Of a DNA stretch of 43,085 bases, positions 14,417 through 23,104 are shown piece by piece; position 1 is the stretch's first letter; each line of letters begins with the position of its first letter. Position numbers and translations under genes: made by a program. The stretch is taken from positions 470,433 to 513,517 of the forward strand of contig NZ_BBOJ01000003.1 of assembly GCF_000974445.1 (NCBI RefSeq), read 5' to 3'. This DNA is from Lentzea aerocolonigenes. Lineage in GTDB: Bacteria; Actinomycetota; Actinomycetes; Mycobacteriales; Pseudonocardiaceae. The notes beneath the pieces are model-generated. The model was given only the letters and a program-made list of their open reading frames with translations, ran no database searches and was not told the DNA's origin.

Positions 14417-15652
14417 CTACGGACAGCTCAGCCCGCCGGGCCCGCCGAAGAAGATGTGGCTGCCCCACGCACTGTCCGCGCTCGACGCGATCGAGACGTT
14501 GTAGCAGGCCGGTGAGACCTGCCCCGGCACGAGCTGCGCCGCGACGGGGATGCCCGCCGTGTTGTTCACGCCGATCAACCGCTGGTAGGCAGCCTTGCCG
14601 AAGCCCTCGTTCGGGAACCTCCCCGACCCCATCGTCGGGAACACGCCGAACCCCGCGGTGGTCTCGCCGCCGAACGACGCCGTGTTCGCGCCGGAGCCGA
14701 GCGTTCCGTTGGAGAACAGGCTCGCCGGGTAGGAGCCGACCCACACACCGCTGGCGTGGAACCACCACCTGCCCTGCGTGAGCGTGAAACCCATCCGCAC
14801 GTGCCACTGCTGACCACCGAACGTCGACGTCGTGAGCGCGCCGTGCAGGACGTGAGCGGTGCCGGGGGTGTACGCGAAACCGCCTGCGGGGTTGTAGTCG
14901 TTGTAGAAGCTCTGGCCCGCCTTGTAGTCGTCGCGGGTGTAGAACACGAACAGGCGCGGCGCCGAGTCGTGCACCACGTTCGCCGGGGCGTCGATGATCC
15001 CGGCCCGCCAGCCGCACTCCACGCTCTGGAAGGTGGCGAACGGCTGGATCCCCGTCGAGTACCACTGCTGCGACGCCGACGACAGCAGCTGCGGCGGGAT
15101 CAGGTTGGGCGTCCAGGTGTTGACGTCGCTGGCCCCGCCGAGGTTGGGGGTGTCCTGCTTGGCCGCGGCGTGGCGCCTGGGGTTGCCCGCGGCTTTCGGT
15201 CCGATCAGGAACTCGTCCAGAGTGGAGTGATCGTTCGCGAGCCGTTCGAGGGTGTGGCGCAGCACCGGAACCGTGCCGGGCGGGCACCACCTCTGGTTGC
15301 CGTGCTCGTCGTAGCTCTCGGGGCTCAGCGGCGGCGGGATCGGCCTGCTCTCGCCGGGACCTGGATCGTCGTGGTCGCCACCGGCCAGCTCGGCGGGCGG
15401 GTCGGGCGGCTCGGGAACATCACTGCCGTCGCGCAACGCGACCTGCTGCTCGACCGGCACGCAGTCGACGACCTCACCGCCGGGTTCGACGAAGCTGTGC
15501 CGCACGTCCACGCCGTCGTAGCGGCTGACCAGGAACTCGCGCATCTCGTCGAACGAGTCGTTGTCCGGTTTCACCTCGCTGCTGCTCTCCTGCAACGAGG
15601 CGTACCTGACGGACGACAGCGCCTTGCGGAAGTCCTCGAACGGTTCGATCAT
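14417..15652 (-). CDS. Neprosin-family glutamic peptidase, no signal peptide, 411 aa
   Basis: The C-terminal 220 residues are a neprosin (DUF239) domain. The two catalytic glutamates seem present: Glu212 in FQSVECGWRAG and Glu330 in ASFGGETTAG, with PRLFVFYTRDDY and GRWWFHASGVWVGSYPASLF between them. The N-terminal half keeps the activation-peptide features: VVDCVPVEQQ near 61-70 and QRWCPPGTVPVLRHT near 120-134. Plant and secreted bacterial neprosins cleave after proline and mature at acid pH. Unlike them, this one has no signal peptide (MIEPFEDFRKALSSV). It follows the propeller gene after 11 bases, with AGAGGA upstream, and closes the operon. A longer frame upstream of 15652 overlaps the propeller gene and is a shadow. 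Confidence 0.9.
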   Translation of the reverse strand: MIEPFEDFRKALSSVRYASLQESSSEVKPDNDSFDEMREFLVSRYDGVDVRHSFVEPGGEVVDCVPVEQQVALRDGSDVPEPPDPPAELAGGDHDDPGPGESRPIPPPLSPESYDEHGNQRWCPPGTVPVLRHTLERLANDHSTLDEFLIGPKAAGNPRRHAAAKQDTPNLGGASDVNTWTPNLIPPQLLSSASQQWYSTGIQPFATFQSVECGWRAGIIDAPANVVHDSAPRLFVFYTRDDYKAGQSFYNDYNPAGGFAYTPGTAHVLHGALTTSTFGGQQWHVRMGFTLTQGRWWFHASGVWVGSYPASLFSNGTLGSGANTASFGGETTAGFGVFPTMGSGRFPNEGFGKAAYQRLIGVNNTAGIPVAAQLVPGQVSPACYNVSIASSADSAWGSHIFFGGPGGLSCP

Positions 15653-15663
15653 CGCGGTTCCTC

Positions 15664-17658
15664 TCACAACGGGATCGTGGTGAACGTTCGGACGTGCTCG
15701 TCGTCGCACGCGGTGGCCAGCACCCCTCCGTCGGCGCTGTGGGCGAGGTGCCGCACGACGGCCGGATGGGCGATGCGACCGGCCGGGGCGCCGTCCGGGT
15801 CGACGATCGACACCAGGCCGGACTCGGTCGCGATCGCCAGCGACCGGTCCGGGTGGAAGCTCAACGCCGTGACCGGGCTGGTCTGAGGGAGCGTGTGCAG
15901 CAGCACGCCGGTGGCGTTCCACAGCCGGACGGCCTGTTCCGCGCCCGCGGTCGCGAGCGTGCCGTCCGCGCTGATCGCCACCGCCACGACGTCGCTGGGG
16001 TGCGTGACCTGGCGCAGTGTCGTGCCGGTGGCCGCGTCGACGACCCGCGCCGTGCCGTCGGTGACGCCGACGGCCAGCAGATCGCCGCTGAACGCGATCC
16101 CGGACGCCTTGCCGTTCGGGTGGGAGATCCGGTGCAGTTCGGTGCCGTCGCGGAGGTCGAGGATTCTCGTGACGTGGTCGTTGCACGCCGTGGCCACGTG
16201 GTGCGCGCCCAACGCGACGGCCGTGACCGACTGCGGGTGCGTGTGACTCCACAGTGGACTCTGTTGCGCTGGGTCAGCGCCGGCGTCGCGGTCGTAGAGA
16301 CGGGCGGTGCGGTCGGCGCATGCCACGGCGACCCGCCGGCCGCTGATCGCGACGTCGTTCACCGCGCCACCGAGCGTCGCCGCCCACACCGGCACGCCCT
16401 TCTCGGCGGTGAACAGGTGCACCAGCCGCGCGGTGCTGCCCGTGACCACGTGCTGACCGTCGTCGCTCATCGCGATCGACGTCAGCTTGCCCGTGTGCGA
16501 CCGTTCCATCAGCACCGCTCCGGTCGTGGCGTCGACAGCGGTCGCGGTGGACTCGTCGTCCGCCGTGGCGACCCGTCCGGCACCGGCCGCGACCTGGAAG
16601 ATCTTGCCGCGCACCCGGCGTCGGGAGAGTTCGAGCTGGCGGGTGTCGTAGAGCCGCAGGAACGTGTTGCCGCCCGCCGCGAGCTGGGAGCCGTCCGGGC
16701 TGTGGGCCACGACCCGCACGTCGTCACGGAGGTCCTGCCACAGCACCACGCCCGTACGGGTGTCGAGCACCGCGACGCCGTGGCGCGGTTCCCCCTCCGC
16801 GACGCCGAACCTGCGGTCGACGGCGAGACGAGTGCCCTTCGGGCTGAACGAGAGCGAGCCGGTGAAGCGGAAGTCCCCACCACCGAACTCGGTGAAGCAC
16901 AACCGCTGTCCGTCATCGACCCTGCCGACGACGACACCGCGCGTCATGAGCGCGGCGATCGTGCGTCCGTCCGGACTGATCCGCCGCGGCCGGATCGGGT
17001 CGAGGGCCGTGTTGGGCAGGTCGAGCGTCGGGGTCGCCACCACCGCGCCGGTAACACGATCAGCGATCGTGACGTTGTGGCCGCGGCACAGCACGAACCT
17101 GTTGTCGTCGTTGCGGAACGACATGTCCGTCGGCAGGAAGGTCAGCGGTGTGGTCGCCCGCAACGCGCCGCTCGCCAGATCCCACAGCAGCAGGCGCGAG
17201 CTCTCGGCGACCGCGAGCGTCCTCGAGTCGGGGCTGAACGCGGTCTTGGCGGTCCCGTCACCGACATCGCGCACGAGCTGCCCGGTCGCCACGTCGACCA
17301 GCACCGTGCGAGAGGCGCCGTTCGGGTGGACCAGCAGGCCGCCGTCCGGGCTGTAGCGCACGACGCCGGTGCCGGCCAGGTCGAAGATCGTGTCGCCGGT
17401 CGAGCCGACCAGGAGCTTCACCCGACCTGTCGACTCGGACACCGCGACGCGTCCATCCGCCCGGACCGCCACGCTGGTCACGCCGCGGTCGCCGGACACG
17501 TGCCAGCGCAGCGATCCCGTGGCGACATCGACCCGCGCCACCCCACCGGACGAACCCGGCGCGCCCACGACGAGCCACTGGCCCGACGGGTGCCAGGCGA
17601 CGGTGCCGACCGGGAACGGCAGTGCCACCTCGGTCCGCACCACCGCCACCGCGGTCAC
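15664..17658 (-). CDS. WD40/quinoprotein-like double beta-propeller protein, 664 aa
   Basis: About 14 repeats of 40-45 residues carry the SPDG turn (RYSPDGG, FSPDSRTLAVAES, AHSPDGSQLAAGG) and terminal strands such as RLYDTRQ and RILDLRDG, enough for two seven-bladed propellers. Canonical GH...WD pairs are mostly missing, so YVTN/quinoprotein-like propellers are the closer description. There is no signal peptide, membrane segment or catalytic motif, so it is probably a scaffold or sensor. It aligns along its length with the propeller module of the 1553-aa protein and with the 680-aa protein. GTG at 17658 forms GTGA with the stop of the preceding gene. A larger frame reaching 18387 is a shadow over that gene. 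Confidence 0.88.
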   Translation of the reverse strand: MTAVAVVRTEVALPFPVGTVAWHPSGQWLVVGAPGSSGGVARVDVATGSLRWHVSGDRGVTSVAVRADGRVAVSESTGRVKLLVGSTGDTIFDLAGTGVVRYSPDGGLLVHPNGASRTVLVDVATGQLVRDVGDGTAKTAFSPDSRTLAVAESSRLLLWDLASGALRATTPLTFLPTDMSFRNDDNRFVLCRGHNVTIADRVTGAVVATPTLDLPNTALDPIRPRRISPDGRTIAALMTRGVVVGRVDDGQRLCFTEFGGGDFRFTGSLSFSPKGTRLAVDRRFGVAEGEPRHGVAVLDTRTGVVLWQDLRDDVRVVAHSPDGSQLAAGGNTFLRLYDTRQLELSRRRVRGKIFQVAAGAGRVATADDESTATAVDATTGAVLMERSHTGKLTSIAMSDDGQHVVTGSTARLVHLFTAEKGVPVWAATLGGAVNDVAISGRRVAVACADRTARLYDRDAGADPAQQSPLWSHTHPQSVTAVALGAHHVATACNDHVTRILDLRDGTELHRISHPNGKASGIAFSGDLLAVGVTDGTARVVDAATGTTLRQVTHPSDVVAVAISADGTLATAGAEQAVRLWNATGVLLHTLPQTSPVTALSFHPDRSLAIATESGLVSIVDPDGAPAGRIAHPAVVRHLAHSADGGVLATACDDEHVRTFTTIPL
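16249..16259 (+). repeat. 11-mer CCACAGTGGAC, copy 3 of 4
   Basis: Exact copy inside the 664-aa propeller gene, read there in a different frame (Pro-Leu-Trp) from the copies at 12016 and 20089. Confidence 0.6.
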
Positions 17659-19697
17659 GGCGTGCCCGCGGCGAAGACCCGGACGACGTCGTCCTCGCAC
17701 GCGGTCGCCAGCAACGCGCCGTCCGCGCTGAAGGCGAAGTCCCGCACCGGTTTCGGGTGCCGCAGCACCACCAGGTCCTGCCCTGTCCGCACGTCGCTCA
17801 CCACGATCGCCGGACCACCGGACGCCACGCACAGCGCGGTGCCGCCCACCGCGAAACCCAGGCTGGTCACCGGACTCGTCGTGGTCAGCCTGCGCACTTC
17901 CGCCGGTTGCCCGGTGATGTCGTGGACCAGCACGAGGTTGTCCGCCCACGCCGTCGCGAGCAGCGTCCCGTCCTGGCTCAAGGCGACCAGGGAGCAGGCG
18001 AAGTTGCGGGTGACGCGCGCCCGCACGGCCGGCGCGACGGGGTCGATGATCGTGACCGCGCCGTCCTCGTTCGCGGTGACCAGCACGGCACCGAACGCGA
18101 GGTCGAACACCTTGCCGTCGCCCTCGACCGACATCACCTCGGCGCCGGTCTCGGCGTTGAACAACCGCGTCCTGCGGTCGACGCATCCGGTGGCCACCCA
18201 CCGTCCGTCGGGGCTGATCGCGACACGGGTGACGGTCTGCGGGTGGGTCACCGGGTTCGCCCACCGGGTGCCGCCGTCGAGGCTGCGCAGCAAGCGGGCC
18301 GTCCGTCCACTCGCGACAGCGATCCACTCCCCCGCGGTCCCTCCGACCGCGAGCCCGTTGACCACGCCGATCTGCTCGACCTTCCACGACCGGTCACCGA
18401 CGACGGAGAACAGCCGCGCACCGCTCGTTCCGCCGACCACGACCGACTGGCTGTGGTCGGCGAACCCGAGCGCGGACACACCGCCCGGCACGGGTTTGCG
18501 CGCCACGGCCACACCGCTCTCGGCGGCGAGCACGGTCACCGAGGAGTTGTCGTCGGCGACCGCCACGAACGGCGTTCCCGCCGGTGACATCTCGATCACC
18601 GTGATGGCGCCGACCTTCTGCCGGGACACTTCGAGACCGGTCTCGTGGACGCGCACGAACCCGGTCAGGTCGGCGTTGGCACCGCACGCGGCGATCAGCC
18701 TGCCGTCCGGGCTGAACTCGACGTCGCGCACCCGGTCGGACGCGGTGGCCTGCCACAGCGGGGCGCCGGTGGCCGCGTCCAGCACGACGAAACCGGAGAT
18801 CGACGGGTTGCCGACGGTCTGGTTCACCGCCATCCGCCGCAGGTCGGGGCTGAAGACGACCTTGCTCGCCTCCGGCACGTCGGCCAGTGCGGGGAACCGC
18901 GGCGTGCCGTCGCTCACCCGGTACAGGCCGACGCCCGGCTCGACCACGCCCGCCACCCACCGCGAGTCCGGGGTGAACACCACCCCGCCCACCTGGAGTT
19001 CGGGGTGAGGCCGCACCACGGGCCCCGGCACGAGGTCGGGGAAGGAGTAGAGCCGGATCGTCCCGTCCCAGCACCCCGCCGCGAGCCACTTCCCGTCCGG
19101 GCTGAAGGCGACGTTCAACGTGCCGCGGTCGATCGACACGACACCCATGCCCTGCGGGTTGTCGAGGTCGACCAACGCGATGCCGGTACCTCCCGGTGCG
19201 GCGATCCAGCGCGAGTCGGGGCTGAACACCACCTGGGCGCGGCCGCTCTGCCACTCCCACGGACCGATCTGCTGCCCGGTGGCGACGTCGGCGGCCCAGA
19301 GGATCTGCCGCATCCCGTGGAACACGTCGGTGCCCCACCACGCGGCGCGCCGTCCGTTCGGGCTGAAGGCCGTGCTCTCCCCCCAGATGCCCTGGAACCC
19401 GAAGCGCAGCGCGCCGGTCTGCGCGCTCACCACACCGGTCATCGCGCCCGCGACCGCGATCGACTGGCCGTCCGGGCTGAAGGCGACGTCGTGCACCGGG
19501 CCGCAGTTCGTCACCGACCAGCCGGGCGGGCCGGGTTCCGCGGGCAGCGTGGTGAGGACGCCGACGGTGTTGAAGTCACCGATCCACGCGCCGGGCTGTG
19601 CGGCGGCGATCGCCAACCGCGAGGAGTCCGGCGCCCACGACACCCTGGATCCCGGCTGGGTCAGGGCCGTCGCGTTGACCTGTCGTCCGGCGCTCAT
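17655..19697 (-). CDS. WD40/quinoprotein-like double beta-propeller protein, 680 aa
   Basis: A second stand-alone propeller protein, again about 14 blades (DVAFSPDGQSIAVAG, VVFSPDSRWIAAPG, NVAFSPDGKWLAAG, RVAISPDGRWVATG). Its C-terminus DFAFSADGALLATACEDD corresponds to HLAHSADGGVLATACDDE in the 664-aa protein and CLAFGSGVVTGCDDHVV in the 1553-aa protein, and the blades before it align in the same order. No export signal is visible and no enzyme motif is present. Start ATG at 19697 overlaps the stop of the 1136-aa gene as ATGA. An upstream extension to 19895 lies entirely over that gene and is not used. Confidence 0.88.
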   Translation of the reverse strand: MSAGRQVNATALTQPGSRVSWAPDSSRLAIAAAQPGAWIGDFNTVGVLTTLPAEPGPPGWSVTNCGPVHDVAFSPDGQSIAVAGAMTGVVSAQTGALRFGFQGIWGESTAFSPNGRRAAWWGTDVFHGMRQILWAADVATGQQIGPWEWQSGRAQVVFSPDSRWIAAPGGTGIALVDLDNPQGMGVVSIDRGTLNVAFSPDGKWLAAGCWDGTIRLYSFPDLVPGPVVRPHPELQVGGVVFTPDSRWVAGVVEPGVGLYRVSDGTPRFPALADVPEASKVVFSPDLRRMAVNQTVGNPSISGFVVLDAATGAPLWQATASDRVRDVEFSPDGRLIAACGANADLTGFVRVHETGLEVSRQKVGAITVIEMSPAGTPFVAVADDNSSVTVLAAESGVAVARKPVPGGVSALGFADHSQSVVVGGTSGARLFSVVGDRSWKVEQIGVVNGLAVGGTAGEWIAVASGRTARLLRSLDGGTRWANPVTHPQTVTRVAISPDGRWVATGCVDRRTRLFNAETGAEVMSVEGDGKVFDLAFGAVLVTANEDGAVTIIDPVAPAVRARVTRNFACSLVALSQDGTLLATAWADNLVLVHDITGQPAEVRRLTTTSPVTSLGFAVGGTALCVASGGPAIVVSDVRTGQDLVVLRHPKPVRDFAFSADGALLATACEDDVVRVFAAGTP

Positions 19698-22600
19698 GAC
19701 TGCCAATCCGCGGGGATCAGGACCGTGTCCACGAACACGGTGCGCTGGGTCAGGTCCTTCGGGACGTCGGTGTCCGCGACACCGGGGAGGTTCTCGGACT
19801 CGCACAGCCGCAACCGCACCCGGCCGGACGCCGGCAACGTGAGCGGCGCGATGGTGCCGTCGGCGGCGCGGACGACGGCGTTCACCCTGCGCCACGCGGG
19901 CACGGCCGGGTCGTCGGAGACCAGGTCCAGCTTCTCCGCGTCGATCCCGGCGGGACAGCTCTCCAGCACGACCTCGAGCCGGTTGAGCGGTGCCGGCGAG
20001 ACACCGCTGACCGTGACGCGCACCTGGTTGCCGCTGCGCTCGACGACGACGCGCCGGTCGGGCATCAGCGGAACGGTGTCAGCGGTGACCACAGTGGACA
20101 GTTGCAGGCCTGCGATGCTGTCCGGCTGGTAGCGGGCGACCACGAGGCTGACGAACGGGTGGTAGGACTGAGCAGTGGCGGGCAGGGACAGCTCGACGTC
20201 GGCGTGCCAGCGGTCTCCGTTCGGCGAGACGGGATACGGCACCACGGTCACCGGCTGACCGGTCTCCGGCAAGTTCAGCTGCGTGATCACACCCGGGGTG
20301 CGGAACCAGTCGACCGGCGTGACCGTCGCGACGGAAGGCGTGCCGAACAACGGATCGCGGCCCGTCCGCGTGCCGCCCGGTCCGACGATCACCGCGAGCT
20401 GTTCCCCTTCACCGGTCTCGAACCACGGCCGCCCGACCTCGACGCGCAGCCGTTGCCCCAGACGCGTGTGCTCGATCCGGTTCGGGCTCGGCCTGGTGCG
20501 CTGCCACCGGAACGCGGGCGTCACGCCGAGCACGGCGGGCGGGCTGGGCCGTGCGGACGACAGCACGTTCACCCGCCCCTGCGTCACCCTTGCCTCGAAC
20601 GCGCTCTGGGGCTCGCTTTCCTTGAAGTACTCCCGGAAGCGGCTGAGCGCGTTCAGCGTGTAGGTGATCCAGCGGTGTTTGGTGTCGCCGAACTCGTGCC
20701 GCACCGGGATGCGTGTGACCGGGTCGTCGCTGCGGGCGATGGTCTCGCTGTGCAGGTGCTCGACGACGACCTGCCGTTCGCCGGGGCCCGCCTGTGCGCC
20801 GACGTCCTCGAACTCGGTCCACGTCGCGGAGATGTCGAGCCGCCCGGTGCTGTCGGTGTCGAGGCCTTCCTTCGGGAAGACCGTGTTGAGGACGGCCGTG
20901 GTGTCGTGGTGGGCTCGGGTGACGTCCAGCGGCGTGGTCCAGTGCGGGTCGGCGAGCGGGCGTTTCACCGCGTGCACGACCAGGATCCGGCGGGGCGGGG
21001 TCACCACGGGGTTGCGGCCGCGTTTGGTGTCGTCCGGTGAGATCGGCGGGTTCGCGAGGAAGTCCTGGATCGCGAGGTGGTTCTCCAGCTCTCCGTCTAT
21101 TGTGGACGACAGTTCGACGACGGCCTGCTCCGCCTTGGCGAGCGTGAGTTCGAGCGTGTTGGCGTCCCGCCAGCGCAGCGTCACCGGGACCGCCGGGTCG
21201 GTGTGCGCGGCGAGTTTCACGACCTTCGGCTTGCGGTCGGGCCAGCGCGGCACCCAGTCGCTGTCGTCGCCGAGTGGCGCGGGCGGCCCGCCGGGTGCCT
21301 TGGGGACGTGGGCCATGACGCCGTTCGCGACCGGGTCGGGCAGTCCGGTTCCTGTTGCATCGGCGTGCATCGCCCGTTGGGCCAGCGCGAACGACTGCTC
21401 GTCGGTCAGCGCGTCGAGCATGCGGTGCTGTTCGACGAGGGTGAACGACACGGTCGGCGGGTGCAGCTCCCGCGTCTCGGTGAGCGGGTAGTCCGGGTCG
21501 TCGGCGTGGAGCTGCTCCGGGGTGCGGTCGCGGTCGCTGCGGACCACCAGCCGGTCGAGCGCGGCGCCAGCGGCGAACGTGGCTGGACCGCGCAACACCG
21601 GCGGCTGCACGGGGTCGTGCCTGCGGTAGGTGACGCTCGCGCTGGCCGCCGCGTTGCCGTCCAGCTCGGTGAGCCCGAGACCGCCGCCCGCCATGTCGGC
21701 GACGCGCACGCGCAGCTGGTAGCGGTCTGCGAACCGCAGCGCGGGCAGCCGTCCGGGAGGGATCGCGAAGTTCCAGCCGAAGTCGAACGGCAGCGGGTGC
21801 TCGGGATTGCGCGCGGAACCAGGCGTGTCGGCGCGCAGGTTCGGCCGGGGCAGCGTGAGGCTCCAGCCGTCCCAGCGCAGCACGATCTCGTCGGCCCGCA
21901 GCACCCCGTCCGCGCCGCGCACGGCCGCGAACGGCTTCATGTGCCCTTCCTCGCGTCCGGCGGCGACGTCGATGTCGTTGACGCGGTAGGTCACGTCGCG
22001 TTCGCACACCGACCGCCACGCCGAGCCCTCGCGCCGCACGTCCACGCGGTAGCCGAGCACGAGGTCGTCCGCGGTCAGCTCGGCGTCGGCCATCGAGTCC
22101 GCCGCCTGGTGGAGGTCGCCGAGGTGCAGGCGGTTCGCGAAGTCCGCCTGCCGTCCGGGCCGCAGCACCGCGAACCCGGCGGAGCGGATCGACGGCATCG
22201 TGGCGTGCTGCGGCGGGTTCTTCGCGTTGTCGTGAGCGGCCTGACGCAGCCCGCCGACCACCCCGTCGACGTCGAACGTCGAGATCGCCCACCGGCCGGG
22301 TTCCGGTGGTGCGGTCGGGTCGGTGAGCGAACGGGAGTCCGACAGGTCCAGCACACCGGCGCGGATCCCGGACGTCGTCCCCGGCGTGGCCGCGGGCCGG
22401 AAGACCGTGTCGGTCAGCTCGTAGCGCGTCCACGGCGAGGTGACCAGCGCCCTCAGGAACGGCGGGTCGACGCACCGCACGGACAACGCCCGGCCGCCGG
22501 TCGGTGCGCCCAGCTTGAGGTCCGCGACGTCGACCAGCAGCTCGAACACCAGCCCCAGCTCCAGCAGCACGGCCGGGTGCTCGCGCAGCGTCGACACCGT

Positions 22601-23104
22601 GCGGTGGAAGTCCGGTGCCGTGGGGACGGGCGGCTCGACCGCGGCCGGCGGCGCTTGCGGGAGCGGCGCGGCCCAGCCCGCGATCTCCGTGCGGATCAAC
22701 GCATCCGTGGCGCCGGGGTCGTTCTTCGCGCCCTCGCGCGTGACTTTGCGGAAGGTTGTCGCCGCCTTGCGCGCGTCCTGGAACGTGCCCGACACCGTCG
22801 GCGGGGGCACGGTCTTCTGCTCCCACTCGTTGACCAGTCCCGCGTCACCGCCGAAGAACGCGGTCCACACGTTCGACCGCGCGCGGGCGACGTGCTCGAT
22901 CCGATGCGTGGCAACGGCTTCTCCGGCCGAGGTGCGGGTGCGCAGCTGGAAACCCGCGTCGTTGACGAGGGTGGACGGCCAGTCGTCGAGCCCGAAGTCG
23001 CTGATGCTGCCGGCCGCGAGCCTGGGCACGACGAGCACGCGGAGCGAGGCTTTGCCGGTCGGCCTGAGACCGTTGGGGACCGCCACCCACAGCAGCTCGC
23101 TCAT
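19694..23104 (-). CDS. Large beta-rich protein of unknown function, 1136 aa
   Basis: I do not recognise a family. The protein opens MSELLWVAVPNGLRPTGKAS and is dominated by predicted strands with Ig-like or jelly-roll flavour (RYQLRVRVADMAGGGLGLTE, RVVVERSGNQVRVTVSGVSP, RVRLRLCESENLPG). Helical stretches are few (QDARKAATTFRKVTREG near residues 108-124). It has no signal peptide, membrane helix or enzyme motif. The strong coupling to both neighbours (ATGA overlaps at 23101-23104 and at 19694-19697) suggests a structural subunit of the same complex. The frame can be extended on paper to 24154, but that part overlaps the propeller region of the upstream gene. Confidence 0.85.
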   Translation of the reverse strand: MSELLWVAVPNGLRPTGKASLRVLVVPRLAAGSISDFGLDDWPSTLVNDAGFQLRTRTSAGEAVATHRIEHVARARSNVWTAFFGGDAGLVNEWEQKTVPPPTVSGTFQDARKAATTFRKVTREGAKNDPGATDALIRTEIAGWAAPLPQAPPAAVEPPVPTAPDFHRTVSTLREHPAVLLELGLVFELLVDVADLKLGAPTGGRALSVRCVDPPFLRALVTSPWTRYELTDTVFRPAATPGTTSGIRAGVLDLSDSRSLTDPTAPPEPGRWAISTFDVDGVVGGLRQAAHDNAKNPPQHATMPSIRSAGFAVLRPGRQADFANRLHLGDLHQAADSMADAELTADDLVLGYRVDVRREGSAWRSVCERDVTYRVNDIDVAAGREEGHMKPFAAVRGADGVLRADEIVLRWDGWSLTLPRPNLRADTPGSARNPEHPLPFDFGWNFAIPPGRLPALRFADRYQLRVRVADMAGGGLGLTELDGNAAASASVTYRRHDPVQPPVLRGPATFAAGAALDRLVVRSDRDRTPEQLHADDPDYPLTETRELHPPTVSFTLVEQHRMLDALTDEQSFALAQRAMHADATGTGLPDPVANGVMAHVPKAPGGPPAPLGDDSDWVPRWPDRKPKVVKLAAHTDPAVPVTLRWRDANTLELTLAKAEQAVVELSSTIDGELENHLAIQDFLANPPISPDDTKRGRNPVVTPPRRILVVHAVKRPLADPHWTTPLDVTRAHHDTTAVLNTVFPKEGLDTDSTGRLDISATWTEFEDVGAQAGPGERQVVVEHLHSETIARSDDPVTRIPVRHEFGDTKHRWITYTLNALSRFREYFKESEPQSAFEARVTQGRVNVLSSARPSPPAVLGVTPAFRWQRTRPSPNRIEHTRLGQRLRVEVGRPWFETGEGEQLAVIVGPGGTRTGRDPLFGTPSVATVTPVDWFRTPGVITQLNLPETGQPVTVVPYPVSPNGDRWHADVELSLPATAQSYHPFVSLVVARYQPDSIAGLQLSTVVTADTVPLMPDRRVVVERSGNQVRVTVSGVSPAPLNRLEVVLESCPAGIDAEKLDLVSDDPAVPAWRRVNAVVRAADGTIAPLTLPASGRVRLRLCESENLPGVADTDVPKDLTQRTVFVDTVLIPADWQS
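20089..20099 (+). repeat. 11-mer CCACAGTGGAC, copy 4 of 4
   Basis: Exact copy inside the 1136-aa gene (read as Ser-Thr-Val on the minus strand). The 9-mer ACAGTGGAC occurs once more near 11918. Confidence 0.6.
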
